NCBI RefSeq assembly: GCF_001418015.1
Contig: NZ_LIQG01000026.1
Location: forward strand, 806,001 to 870,000
Direction of reading: 5' to 3'
Source of the DNA: Lacinutrix mariniflava
GTDB taxonomy: Bacteria > Bacteroidota > Bacteroidia > Flavobacteriales > Flavobacteriaceae
DNA: 64,000 nt
A model generated the notes under the pieces. The model did no database searches and had not been told where the DNA came from. It saw nothing but the letters and a program-made list of their open reading frames with translations. Made by a program: the position numbers and the translations under genes. This document shows, in pieces, positions 25,949 to 34,528 of the stretch (the stretch's first letter is position 1; every line of letters starts with the position of its first letter).

Positions 25949-26986
25949 ATGAAAATTAAAAAGACTTATAAATTTGCTTTTAAAACATCGTTATACATTA
26001 CAGTTGTACTAGCACTGGCAATGTGTCTTTTTCTTTATACTTTTTATAGAATAAACTGGTTTCATATTTTATTATTTATCTGTTTTTGTTACGGTTTGGC
26101 TTTTTGTGTAATACAATACCGTGCTCAAAATTTTATTTATAAACGTATAAATAAAATATACGAAGATCTTACGCTTTTAGAATCTACTACATTTAGAAAA
26201 AGACCTGTTACTACAGATATGGCAACGCTTACTCAAGAAATTGATAGGTTTGCAAGAGATAAAAAAATAGAAATTGAAACGCTTAAAATTCGAGAAGAAT
26301 ACCGAAAGGAATTTTTAGGAAACGTTTCTCACGAACTTAAAACACCATTATTTACGGTACAAGGTTATTTAGAAACGTTAATTGATGGTGCCGCAGAGGA
26401 TAAAAAAATAAGAGAGAAATATCTAGATAGAGCAAACAAAGGTGTAGAAAGACTAATCTATATTGTAAAAGATTTAGATATGATTACTAAGCTCGAAGCA
26501 GGTGATGTTAGAATTGAAATAGAGTCTTTTAATATTATTGAGTTAATAGAAGATGTGTTCGATTTGTTCGAGATGAAGGCTGCAAAAAAGAAAATAACAC
26601 TAACCTTCGATAGAGATTATTTAAAACCTATTATGGTTAAAGCCGACAAAGAGAAAATACAACAGGTGCTTTCAAATTTAGTTGTAAACTCTATTAAGTA
26701 CGGCAGATTAAAAGGAACTACAGAAATTAGTGTAGAAAACCTTATTAAAAATAAAGTAATTATTCGTGTTACCGACAATGGCGAGGGTGTCGTTAAAGAG
26801 AATGTGCCAAGATTGTTCGAGCGTTTTTATAGAGTAGATAAAAGTGGCTCAAGAAAAGAAGGAGGTTCTGGTTTAGGCTTAGCTATTGTAAAACATATAA
26901 TAGAAGCACACGACGAAAAAATATATATAGAAAGTGAATTTGGTGTTGGTAGCGAGTTTTCTTTTACGCTAGAAAAGACTGAATAA
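25949..26986 (+). CDS. PhoR-type sensor histidine kinase
   Basis: A 345-residue kinase with two N-terminal membrane segments (about residues 14-31 and 36-52). The HisKA domain has FLGNVSHELKTPLFTVQGYL with phospho-His at residue 128. The HATPase_c domain shows the N box VLSNLVVNSIKYG, the G1 box VTDNGEGV, the F box LFERFYRVDK and the G2 box GGSGLGLAIVKHIIEAH. The small loop between the membrane spans leaves little room for a periplasmic sensor, as in flavobacterial PhoR-like kinases. It is in an operon with the response regulator. Its 3' end overlaps the convergent glycosyltransferase by 18 bp. Confidence 0.93.
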   Translation: MKIKKTYKFAFKTSLYITVVLALAMCLFLYTFYRINWFHILLFICFCYGLAFCVIQYRAQNFIYKRINKIYEDLTLLESTTFRKRPVTTDMATLTQEIDRFARDKKIEIETLKIREEYRKEFLGNVSHELKTPLFTVQGYLETLIDGAAEDKKIREKYLDRANKGVERLIYIVKDLDMITKLEAGDVRIEIESFNIIELIEDVFDLFEMKAAKKKITLTFDRDYLKPIMVKADKEKIQQVLSNLVVNSIKYGRLKGTTEISVENLIKNKVIIRVTDNGEGVVKENVPRLFERFYRVDKSGSRKEGGSGLGLAIVKHIIEAHDEKIYIESEFGVGSEFSFTLEKTE

Positions 26987-28018
26987 AGTATCGAGGTTTG
27001 GAGTGTTGTATTCCAAATTTAGTCCTTTAAAGTTTTCGTTTTTCTCTAATTCAGATAAATTAAATGCTTTTTGATGGCAAGAAGGTGCAAGATTTAAAGC
27101 CTTAAAACGTTTGGCCAAATAGTCTTGTTCAAATTGTCCTGGCGTGGGTATAAAAAAAGCTTTTTTTCCTAATTTGGCTAAATCCATAACTGTTGTATAA
27201 CCAGAACGACAGATAATAATAGCGCTGCTATTTATCGCTTTTTCTAATGCTTCAGAAGTCATAAAATTATAAATAGTAAAGTTTCCAGTGGTATTTATAG
27301 TTTGTTTTGCTTCAATTTTTCCTTTTACAAACAAAACGGAACCCTTATAATAGTGTAATTCTTTTATTAGTGTATTCTCTAGTAAAGACCGCTGTGGTTC
27401 TGGGCCAGATAATAATACCATAAGATTGTACTCCGTTTTAGCTTCCGTTTTATTAAGTCTGCTTAAAGGTCCTAAATACGTAATGTTTAGTTTCGTTTTT
27501 TCTGAAAGATGCCCAAGTCGTCCACTTAAATTGGGTTCATTTTTAAAATCGGGAACCCAAATTTCTTTAAATTTTTTAAGCTGAAGCTGATTTAATTTCG
27601 AACTAAAATAAGTAGTGCTGCCGCTTAATACATTTAGTTGATGGGTAATAATTACAGACGGTATGTTTTTACTGTAAATACCAAAACGACAATCGGAGAT
27701 TATGCCATCAATTTTATGAGTGCTAATAATGTGTTTAATACTTTGTCTTTCGGCCCTAAGTGTTTTTAAAATATGTGGTAATTGCGTAAAGAGTTTTAAA
27801 TCTAAATTCTTTCCTTTTTTTTGATATTGGATATTAAAAGCAGGGAGTGTAATAGATTCTAAACTAGAAAATTCCTTTTGAAGTAGAAGTAAAGCGTCAC
27901 CATCACTCGCAATAATGGGAGTGAAATTACAATCTAAAAGCCAGTTAATTATAGGTATACATCTTGTGGCATGGCCTATTCCCCAATTTAGTGGAGCGAC
28001 TAGAATTCTTTTCTTCAT
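26969..28018 (-). CDS. Glycosyltransferase, MJ1255/UGT-like family
   Basis: A 349-residue GT-B-like protein with the N-terminal motif LNWGIGHATRCIPIINWLL and the acceptor-side DGIISDCRFGIY. The C-terminal donor-binding motif is ICRSGYTTVMDLAKLGKKAF followed by IPTPGQFEQDYLAKRF. This family has loose similarity to MurG and UDP-glucuronosyltransferases. The acceptor is unknown. It is on the opposite strand to the kinase, tail to tail with 18 bp overlap. The -7 box TATCTTTG lies at 28029-28036 on the minus strand, 10 bp before the ATG. Confidence 0.85.
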   Translation of the reverse strand: MKKRILVAPLNWGIGHATRCIPIINWLLDCNFTPIIASDGDALLLLQKEFSSLESITLPAFNIQYQKKGKNLDLKLFTQLPHILKTLRAERQSIKHIISTHKIDGIISDCRFGIYSKNIPSVIITHQLNVLSGSTTYFSSKLNQLQLKKFKEIWVPDFKNEPNLSGRLGHLSEKTKLNITYLGPLSRLNKTEAKTEYNLMVLLSGPEPQRSLLENTLIKELHYYKGSVLFVKGKIEAKQTINTTGNFTIYNFMTSEALEKAINSSAIIICRSGYTTVMDLAKLGKKAFFIPTPGQFEQDYLAKRFKALNLAPSCHQKAFNLSELEKNENFKGLNLEYNTPNLDTLFSLF

Positions 28019-28028
28019 ATATAAATAT

Positions 28029-28036
28029 CAAAGATA
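28029..28036 (-). promoter_or_regulatory. -7 box of the glycosyltransferase
   Basis: TATCTTTG on the minus strand, about 10 bp upstream of the start. Confidence 0.5.
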
Positions 28037-28168
28037 ATGATTATCGTATGCTTTTAAAATTGAGGCTCTAAAATATATAAAGCCATTTTTTTTGACTGTA
28101 GATAAATGTGAAACCAAGTAATCCCTTTATTGCTCTGCCTAGAAGATAGTTGGTTTCAAAAAATTCTT

Positions 28169-28176
28169 TATTTTTG
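28169..28176 (+). promoter_or_regulatory. -7 box of trmB
   Basis: TATTTTTG, 20 bp before the GTG start. Confidence 0.45.
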
Positions 28177-28196
28177 CCAAAAATTAATTTACAGCA

Positions 28197-28871
28197 GTGG
28201 GAAGTAAAAATAAGCTTAAGAGATTTAACGAAAACGAAACGTTCTCTAATGTGTTTCAACCAACACGAGAAGAATTAGTAGGTCCAGATTACGAAATGAA
28301 AGGGCATTGGAACGAAAAATATTTTAAAAATAACAATCCGTTAATTTTAGAATTAGGCTGTGGTAAAGGAGAATACTCTGTAAATCTTGCAAAAAAATAC
28401 CCAAACAAAAACTTTATTGGTGTCGATATAAAAGGAGCACGTTTTTGGAGAGGCGCAAAAACAGGAATTGAAGAAAACATTCCTAATGTTGCTTTTTTAA
28501 GAACGCAAATAGAACTTATCGATCATGCTTTTGCAGAAAATGAAGTCGACGAAATCTGGATTACTTTTCCAGATCCTCAAATAAAATATAAGCGTACAAA
28601 ACATAGAATGACGAATGCTGTGTTTTTAGAACGCTATAAAAAGATTTTAAAAGCAGATGGTATTATGAACCTAAAAACCGATAGCGAGTTTATGCACGGT
28701 TATACACTTGGGTTATTACATGGTGCTGGACATGAGGTGTTATATGCAAACCATAATGTGTATAAACAAGAAGGAAGTCCAGAAGAAGTAACAAGCATAC
28801 AAACGCATTACGAAAGTATCTATTTGGAACAAAACAAACCAATTACGTATATTAGGTTCAAAATTAAATAA
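28197..28871 (+). CDS. trmB: tRNA (guanosine(46)-N7)-methyltransferase
   Basis: A 224-residue SAM-dependent methyltransferase that makes m7G46 in tRNA. The SAM motif is LELGCGKGEYSVNLA, and the catalytic region has DEIWITFPDPQIKYKRTKHR with the family signature DPQ. It starts with GTG (MGSKNKLKRF) shortly after a -7 box. The LysE-family gene follows 3 bp later, so the two are co-transcribed. Confidence 0.95.
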   Translation: MGSKNKLKRFNENETFSNVFQPTREELVGPDYEMKGHWNEKYFKNNNPLILELGCGKGEYSVNLAKKYPNKNFIGVDIKGARFWRGAKTGIEENIPNVAFLRTQIELIDHAFAENEVDEIWITFPDPQIKYKRTKHRMTNAVFLERYKKILKADGIMNLKTDSEFMHGYTLGLLHGAGHEVLYANHNVYKQEGSPEEVTSIQTHYESIYLEQNKPITYIRFKIK

Positions 28872-28874
28872 GAA

Positions 28875-29504
28875 TTGGAGATAACAATTACTTTTTGTAT
28901 TGCATTATTAGTAGCTTTTGTTGGTGTTATTCCACCAGGATTACTAAACATGACTGCGGCTAAAGTTAGCATAAAAGAAGGGCATACCAGAGGTTTGGTT
29001 TTCTCTGCTGGTGTTTGTGTAATTGTTGTTTTGCAAACACTAATAGCACTGGTTTTTGCTAGGTATTTAAGTAACCATCCAGATGTTGTAGATATTATGC
29101 AGCGCGTGGCTTTTGTACTCTTTGTACTGCTTACTGTTTACTTTTTGGTTGTTGCAAAAAAAACCGATAAGCCTAATGTAGAGACTAACGTTAAAAGTAA
29201 AAAGAGTCGCTTTTTTCAAGGTATTTTGTTATCTGCATTAAATGTATTTCCAATTCCATATCAAGCCTATATGGCTATTACCTTTGTGTCTTTTACATGG
29301 ATTAAGTTAGATCCAGTAGGTATTTCGGCATACGTAGCAGGAGCTGCAACAGGAACTTTTGTTATGCTTTATATTTATGTTTTCTTTTTCGAAAAAATAA
29401 ATAGTAAGAGAATAAAATCTCAAAAAGGAATGAATTTAACTATTGGTATGATTACAGGTGTAATTTCTATAATTACTTTAGTTAATATTATTAAAGAAAT
29501 GTAA
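28875..29504 (+). CDS. LysE/RhtB-family amino-acid exporter
   Basis: A 209-residue membrane protein of about six spans. The N-terminus has GVIPPGLLNMTAAKVSIKEG, with the PPG-N core of LysE transporters. It starts with TTG, 3 bp after trmB, because no ATG is available before the first span. It exports amino acids or related compounds; the substrate is unknown. The C-terminal half (ALNVFPIPYQAYMAITFVSF) is typical of the Bacteroidota branch. Confidence 0.85.
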   Translation: MEITITFCIALLVAFVGVIPPGLLNMTAAKVSIKEGHTRGLVFSAGVCVIVVLQTLIALVFARYLSNHPDVVDIMQRVAFVLFVLLTVYFLVVAKKTDKPNVETNVKSKKSRFFQGILLSALNVFPIPYQAYMAITFVSFTWIKLDPVGISAYVAGAATGTFVMLYIYVFFFEKINSKRIKSQKGMNLTIGMITGVISIITLVNIIKEM

Positions 29505-29597
29505 TCTAAAGTACCATTCCTTAAAAGTGAATTTGGACTATAAGTCTATTTAAAAGGAATACCAACTTACAATTATATAACATTATTAACCGCCAAA

Positions 29598-29930
29598 ATG
29601 AAGCCTGAAACTCTCAATTTTTTCGAAAAAGTGTATCAAGTAGCAAAGCTAATTCCTTATGGAAGAGTTACAAGTTATGGTGCTATTGGTAATTATCTTG
29701 GAGCACCAAGAAGTGCAAGAATGGTTGGTTATGCCATGAATGGTTCTCACGAAAAAGACGTGCCTGCACATCGTGTGGTTAATAGAAAAGGTTTGCTTAC
29801 AGGAAAGCATCATTTTGATGGTACAAATTTAATGCAACAGCTCTTAGAGAGTGAAGGAATAGTTGTTATCGAAAATCAAATTCAAGATTTAAAAACGGTG
29901 TATTGGGATCCGTCTAAAGAGTTGCTATAG
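29598..29930 (+). CDS. Alkyltransferase-like protein (MGMT family, no catalytic Cys)
   Basis: A 110-residue protein of the O6-alkylguanine methyltransferase DNA-binding domain family. The helix-turn-helix GRVTSYGAIGNYLGAPRSAR and the arginine finger region VGYAMNGSH are intact. The active site reads PAHRVV, with Ala57 where the acceptor Cys of PCHRVV would be. It therefore belongs to the ATL class, which binds and flips O6-alkylguanine lesions without repairing them and marks them for nucleotide excision repair. It is probably monocistronic. Confidence 0.92.
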   Translation: MKPETLNFFEKVYQVAKLIPYGRVTSYGAIGNYLGAPRSARMVGYAMNGSHEKDVPAHRVVNRKGLLTGKHHFDGTNLMQQLLESEGIVVIENQIQDLKTVYWDPSKELL

Positions 29931-30171
29931 CATAATGTTAGCTATTATTTTATAAAAGTTGCAAAACTTACAAATTTTAGATGTTTTTTATAATTGTTTT
30001 TAATTATTGTATCATATAAAATTCTTCAAATCAACTACTTTATTCTTCAGTCTTTAAATAGTATCTTTGCTCTTAGAATCAATCTGAATAAGAGGTTGGT
30101 AAAAATAAAATTCAGAATAAGAAAATGAAGTATGTCTTCTTTTTTCTCTTCTCTATTGCCTATAATAAAAT
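29931..30171 (+). other. Intergenic region before the Fe-S cluster
   Basis: Two hundred forty-one bases, AT-rich, with no gene. It holds the -7 box TATCTTTG at 30062-30069, 102 bp before the apbC start, implying a leader of about 90 nt. Confidence 0.5.
30062..30069 (+). promoter_or_regulatory. -7 box of the Mrp/ApbC operon
   Basis: TATCTTTG matches the Bacteroidota consensus; the -33 element is not clear. Confidence 0.5.
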
Positions 30172-31308
30172 ATGAAAATTACAAAACAAGATATATTAAA
30201 CGCACTTAAAACGATAACAGTTCCTGGCGAAGGACAAAATATGGTAGATAGTGGAGCAGTTAAAAATGTTGTTACTTTTGCCGATGAGGTTATAGTAGAT
30301 ATTACCATTACTAATCCAGCGTTACAAGCACGTAAAAAAACCGAGGTAGAAATACTTAAGGCCATTCACGAAAAAGTGTATGAAAAAGCGCAGGTAAAAA
30401 TAAACATAAAAGTAGATGCGCCAGTTAAGGCTGCTACAAACGAAATTAAAGGAAAAACGATTCCTGGTATTAAAAACATTGTAGCTATTGCTTCTGGAAA
30501 AGGAGGAGTAGGAAAATCTACAGTTACAGCAAATTTAGCTGTAACATTAGCAAAAATGGGATTTAAGGTTGGTGTTTTAGATGCCGATATTTATGGGCCA
30601 TCAATGCCAATTATGTTCGATGTTGAATTAGAGAAACCATTATCTGTAACAGTAGATGGTAAGTCTAAAATGAAGCCTGTAGAAAATTACGGCGTTAAAA
30701 TATTATCAATAGGTTTCTTTACAAAACCAGATCAAGCAGTCGTTTGGAGAGGTCCAATGGCATCAAAAGCATTAAATCAAATGATTTTCGATGCTGCTTG
30801 GGGAGAACTAGATTTCTTATTATTAGACCTGCCTCCAGGGACAGGAGATATACATTTAAGTATTATGCAGTCGCTTCCAATTACAGGAGCCGTTGTAGTT
30901 AGTACACCGCAAAATGTAGCATTAGCAGATGCCAAAAAAGGTGTTGCAATGTTTCAACAAGACAGTATTAATGTTCCTGTTTTAGGAATTATAGAAAACA
31001 TGGCTTACTTTACACCAGAAGAGTTGCCAAATAATAAATATTATATCTTCGGAAAAGAAGGCGCAAAACATTTAGCCGAAGATTTAAATGTACCACTTTT
31101 AGGAGAGCTACCATTAGTGCAAAGCATTCGTGAAGCAGGAGATGTGGGTAGGCCAGCAGCTATGCAGGAAGGAACACCTTTAGAAAAAGCGTTCGAAACC
31201 ATTACTCGAAACGTAGTGCAAGAAGTGGTAAATAGAAACGAAAATTTACCAGAAACTGAAGCAATAAAAATTACAACAATGGCTGGATGTTCAGCTGTAA
31301 AAAAGTAA
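30172..31308 (+). CDS. apbC: Mrp/NBP35-family Fe-S cluster carrier ATPase
   Basis: A 378-residue P-loop protein that carries Fe-S clusters. An N-terminal MIP18/DUF59-like domain (residues 1-85) precedes the deviant Walker A GKGGVGKST at 109-117. Further motifs are DADIYGPSMPIMF, LLDLPPGTGDIHLS and STPQNVALADAKKG. The usual CxxC after the Mrp core is absent; here the segment reads ENMAYFTPEELPNNKYYIFG. As I recall, that is also the form in many Bacteroidota members. The NifU-type gene follows 2 bp later, consistent with a Fe-S assembly role. Confidence 0.94.
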   Translation: MKITKQDILNALKTITVPGEGQNMVDSGAVKNVVTFADEVIVDITITNPALQARKKTEVEILKAIHEKVYEKAQVKINIKVDAPVKAATNEIKGKTIPGIKNIVAIASGKGGVGKSTVTANLAVTLAKMGFKVGVLDADIYGPSMPIMFDVELEKPLSVTVDGKSKMKPVENYGVKILSIGFFTKPDQAVVWRGPMASKALNQMIFDAAWGELDFLLLDLPPGTGDIHLSIMQSLPITGAVVVSTPQNVALADAKKGVAMFQQDSINVPVLGIIENMAYFTPEELPNNKYYIFGKEGAKHLAEDLNVPLLGELPLVQSIREAGDVGRPAAMQEGTPLEKAFETITRNVVQEVVNRNENLPETEAIKITTMAGCSAVKK

Positions 31309-31310
31309 AT

Positions 31311-31553
31311 ATGACAGGTGAACAATTAAGATTAAATGTAGAGAAAGCGCTCGATGAAATTCGTCCGTTTTTACAAAGCGATGGTGGAGATATTTCATTG
31401 TTATCTATCGAGGAGGATAAAGTAGTTAAAGTACAATTAGAAGGTGCTTGTGTTGGTTGTAGTGTAAACCAAATGACACTAAAATCTGGTGTAGAAATGA
31501 CAATTAAAAAGTATGCACCTCAAATAGAACAAGTTATTAATGTCGAGGCTTAA
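31311..31553 (+). CDS. NifU C-terminal domain Fe-S scaffold protein
   Basis: An 80-residue NifU-C/Nfu-type protein. The CxxC motif is GACVGCSVNQMTLKSGVE (Cys47, Cys50), which binds a bridging 4Fe-4S or 2Fe-2S cluster between monomers. The reading frame is open from 31287, but ATG 31311 (MTGEQLRLNVEK) gives the normal start, 2 bp after the apbC stop. It probably delivers clusters together with the Mrp protein upstream. Confidence 0.93.
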   Translation: MTGEQLRLNVEKALDEIRPFLQSDGGDISLLSIEEDKVVKVQLEGACVGCSVNQMTLKSGVEMTIKKYAPQIEQVINVEA

Positions 31554-31726
31554 TTAATACGAGAGCAAGAATCTTGTTAATTATAGTATTGGTAAAAATT
31601 AATGAGTTTCTAAAATGGTGATAATTGTCATGTAATGTCATAAATCATTATTAGACCTTTGTAATCTTCAAAAAATATTAAAGAATACCTGTTTATACGG
31701 GTTTAAAATAATAGGTAGCAATCAAG

Positions 31727-31750
31727 AGATTCCTGCCTACGCAGGAAAAT
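31727..31750. repeat. Interspersed hairpin repeat abutting the flavoprotein start
   Basis: AGATTCCTGCCTACGCAGGA and 4 more bases. The stem TTCCTGC / GCAGGAA has a CTAC loop. It ends directly at the ATG at 31751, so it occupies the ribosome-binding region. A sister copy in inverse orientation is at 37946-37970. Confidence 0.65.
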
Positions 31751-32812
31751 ATGATTAAAACAGATATCCTAATTATTGGTGCCGGACCAACAGGTTTATT
31801 TACCGTTTTCGAAGCAGGTTTATTAAAATTAAAATGCCATTTAATAGATGCATTACCTCAAGCAGGAGGTCAATGTTCAGAAATATATCCTAAAAAACCC
31901 ATATACGATATTCCGGCTTATCCAGAAATTCTTGCCGGAGATTTAACGCATAAATTACTTGAACAATGCAAGCAATTCGAGCCAGGTTTTACGCTTGGAG
32001 AGCGTGCAGAAACAATAGATAAGCAAGAGGATGGTAGTTTTATTGTCACTACAAATAAAGGTACAAAACACCAAGCGACAGTTGTAGCAATAGCAGGTGG
32101 ATTAGGTAGTTTTGAGCCAAGAAAACCTCTAATTCATAACATCGCAGCATTTGAAGATAAAGGTGTAGAATACATTATTAAAGATCCAGAATTTTATAGA
32201 GATAAAAAGGTTGTAATCGCAGGTGGTGGAGACTCTGCTTTAGATTGGAGTATCTTTTTAAGTGATGTAGCTTCAGAGGTAACTTTAGTACACAGACGAA
32301 ATGAATTCCGTGGACACTTAGACTCTGTAGATAAAGTTCAAGAACTAAAAAATGAAGGTAAAATTAACCTTGTAACTCCAGCAGAAATAGTTGGAATCCT
32401 TGGCACCGATAAATTAAAAGGTGTTGTTGTAAAACAAGCCGAACATATAGAAAAAGAGTTTGAGTTGGAATGCGACCACTTTATTCCTTTATTCGGATTA
32501 TCTCCTAAATTAGGCCCAATTGCAAATTGGGGATTAGAGATCGAGAAAAATGCGATTAAAGTAGATAACAGTTTAGATTATCAAACCAATATTCCTGGTA
32601 TTTATGCTATTGGAGATGTTAATACATATCCAGGAAAGTTAAAGTTGATTTTATGTGGTTTCCACGAAGCAACATTAATGTGTCAATCGGCTTATAAAAT
32701 TATTAATCCAGGAAAACGTTATGTTATGAAATACACAACAGTTGCAGGAGTCGATGGTTTTGATGGTACAAGAAAAGAATCACCAAAGGCAGTGGTTAAA
32801 AAAATAGAGTAA
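31751..32812 (+). CDS. Ferredoxin-NADP reductase-like flavoprotein
   Basis: A 353-residue FAD/NAD(P)-dependent oxidoreductase of the thioredoxin-reductase-like ferredoxin-NADP+ reductase type. The N-terminal FAD motif is ILIIGAGPTGLFTVFEAGLL, the NAD(P) motif is VVIAGGGDSALDWSIFLS, and the C-terminal FAD motif is PGIYAIGDVNTYPGKLKLI. There is no redox CxxC in the middle domain, which separates it from true thioredoxin reductases. A 2Fe-2S ferredoxin follows 46 bp downstream, its probable electron partner. A hairpin repeat lies right at its translation start. Confidence 0.9.
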   Translation: MIKTDILIIGAGPTGLFTVFEAGLLKLKCHLIDALPQAGGQCSEIYPKKPIYDIPAYPEILAGDLTHKLLEQCKQFEPGFTLGERAETIDKQEDGSFIVTTNKGTKHQATVVAIAGGLGSFEPRKPLIHNIAAFEDKGVEYIIKDPEFYRDKKVVIAGGGDSALDWSIFLSDVASEVTLVHRRNEFRGHLDSVDKVQELKNEGKINLVTPAEIVGILGTDKLKGVVVKQAEHIEKEFELECDHFIPLFGLSPKLGPIANWGLEIEKNAIKVDNSLDYQTNIPGIYAIGDVNTYPGKLKLILCGFHEATLMCQSAYKIINPGKRYVMKYTTVAGVDGFDGTRKESPKAVVKKIE

Positions 32813-32858
32813 AAGGCATAAAACTTGCTTTAGTCTTAATGGATTAAAAATAAAACAT

Positions 32859-33191
32859 TTGGAACAAGACATAAATATTACAATAACAGACAGAGAAGGA
32901 ACAGTACATAAAATTCTAGCTCCAACAGATATGGCTATGAATTTAATGGAGGTTGTTCGATCTTACGAGCTTGCTCCAGAAGGTACAATAGGTATTTGCG
33001 GAGGTATGGCCATGTGTGCTTCTTGTCAATGTTATGTTACAAGTGATACAGAACTTCCAGAAATGCAAGATGACGAAGAAGCGATGCTCTCAGAGGCTTT
33101 CGATGTTAAAGACAACTCACGTCTTGGCTGTCAAATACAAATGACTCCTGAAATGGAGGGCTTGGAGGTTGTGTTGGCTCCTGAAAGTTAA
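32859..33191 (+). CDS. 2Fe-2S ferredoxin (adrenodoxin-like)
   Basis: A 110-residue ferredoxin. Cluster ligands Cys47, Cys53, Cys56 and Cys91 appear in GICGGMAMCASCQCYV and SRLGCQIQMTP, in the adrenodoxin/ISC-type C-x5-C-x2-C-x34-C spacing. It starts with TTG at 32859, since no ATG precedes the first strand (INITITDREG). It probably works with the ferredoxin reductase-like protein directly upstream, in Fe-S assembly or another redox pathway. Confidence 0.9.
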   Translation: MEQDINITITDREGTVHKILAPTDMAMNLMEVVRSYELAPEGTIGICGGMAMCASCQCYVTSDTELPEMQDDEEAMLSEAFDVKDNSRLGCQIQMTPEMEGLEVVLAPES

Positions 33192-33254
33192 TTTTTTAAA
33201 TCATTTCAAAACCATAACTATCTTTTTTTCGTAAATAAGGTCTAATTAAATATT

Positions 33255-33599
33255 ATGGCCTCGTTCGAAATTATATCCTTTAAATCTACAGATTTTAGAG
33301 TGCTGTACAATAGTACAGACGCAACCGAATTTACCAGTGTAGCCTGTGTTTCAAAAAACTTGTGTTTTAGATTAATAGCATCTATTAGACAAAATAGTGT
33401 TAAAAATACGGCTTTCGAATTGCAACAACTTAGCTGCGGTAGTTGGTGTTTTTATCTAAAAAATCCTAATACAAATACTGTACTTGGAAGAAGTAAAACA
33501 TATATTGATAAATCTATTGTGGAAGAAAAATTAAATAGAGTTAGATTAAGTATGGCTAGAGCAGAATATGTGAGTAAAAAGCATGTGTTATTTAGTTAA
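33255..33599 (+). CDS. Hypothetical protein, 114 aa
   Basis: I do not recognise a family. The protein is small and soluble-looking, with strand-like content (FEIISFKSTDFRVLYNSTD) and a basic C-terminus (RVRLSMARAEYVSKKHVL). It has four Cys residues, with no clear metal-binding spacing. It lies downstream of the ferredoxin and overlaps the convergent metallophosphoesterase by 8 bp. The start ATG is preceded by a plausible leader. Confidence 0.65.
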   Translation: MASFEIISFKSTDFRVLYNSTDATEFTSVACVSKNLCFRLIASIRQNSVKNTAFELQQLSCGSWCFYLKNPNTNTVLGRSKTYIDKSIVEEKLNRVRLSMARAEYVSKKHVLFS

Positions 33600-34491
33600 T
33601 TTTGTAGTCTACTAAGGCAATAGGTCCTTCTAGCAAGACGCGAACAATCTTTAAATTACCATCATCACTTGTAGAAATTTGCCATTTAATAAGAGAGATT
33701 TCTCCATTTTCAATTTCCATTCCTGTAATACTTCTTGGGTGTACGCAGCTTCCATCATTAAAAAACGGAATGTCTCCAGGTTCTGGAAAACGTGGTCTGT
33801 GTGTATGTCCAACAATAGTCATTAAATTATTGTTTTCCGTAATCCATTTTTTTGTTCTACGCTCTACTTTTATAAGTTCTTTGTAGTTTTTTGCAGGACT
33901 AGTTGGATCTGCAATACCCATAACATTTAGCGGTTTCCAAAGTAATCGAACCATAAACCTACTCCATTTCCAAAACGTATAATTCCACCAGTCGGCTTGA
34001 TGGCCATGTGTTAAAAAAAGTTCTTGGTTTGTATGGCAATGTTTTAAAATAATGCCTTCATGGTATTTAATATCTTTAAACAATTCGACATCTTCACCAG
34101 TTTTAGGATCAAAATAAGTAGATAAATGTTTTTTCACATACTCTGGATCACGGTAAACCATATCGTGGTTTCCCCAAATCATGTGTAATCTATTATCCTT
34201 ATGAAACAGTTTCAAAAGCATATAGACGTTTTTGTGAGCATTTAAAATAGATTCGAAAGAGATGTTTTCCCAAAGTTCATCGCCATCACCAATTTCACAG
34301 TAAGTAAAGCCTTCTGCGTAATATTGTTTTAAGGCATGAAAATAGATGTTTCTATTATTCGCAAAATCATCAGCAAAACTATTGTCACCTCTATGGCAAT
34401 CGCTAAAAAGTACAATCTTACTATCATTATCAAAATCGACAATTTTAGCTTCTCTGTACGCGCGATCTAATTTCTTTTTAGCTGAAAACAT
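33592..34491 (-). CDS. Metallophosphoesterase
   Basis: A 299-residue calcineurin-like phosphoesterase. The metal ligands are in FSDCHRGDNSF, GDGDELWEN, WGNHDMVYRD, LTHGHQADWW and VGHTHRPRFPEPG, spread over the normal five motifs. The protein is cytoplasmic and has no signal peptide. It resembles UDP-diacylglucosamine-type or generic family members; the substrate is not shown. Confidence 0.9.
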   Translation of the reverse strand: MFSAKKKLDRAYREAKIVDFDNDSKIVLFSDCHRGDNSFADDFANNRNIYFHALKQYYAEGFTYCEIGDGDELWENISFESILNAHKNVYMLLKLFHKDNRLHMIWGNHDMVYRDPEYVKKHLSTYFDPKTGEDVELFKDIKYHEGIILKHCHTNQELFLTHGHQADWWNYTFWKWSRFMVRLLWKPLNVMGIADPTSPAKNYKELIKVERRTKKWITENNNLMTIVGHTHRPRFPEPGDIPFFNDGSCVHPRSITGMEIENGEISLIKWQISTSDDGNLKIVRVLLEGPIALVDYKIN

Positions 34492-34528
34492 ATAAGGAGT
34501 TTAAACGAAATTAGCGAAAAAACTTAAC

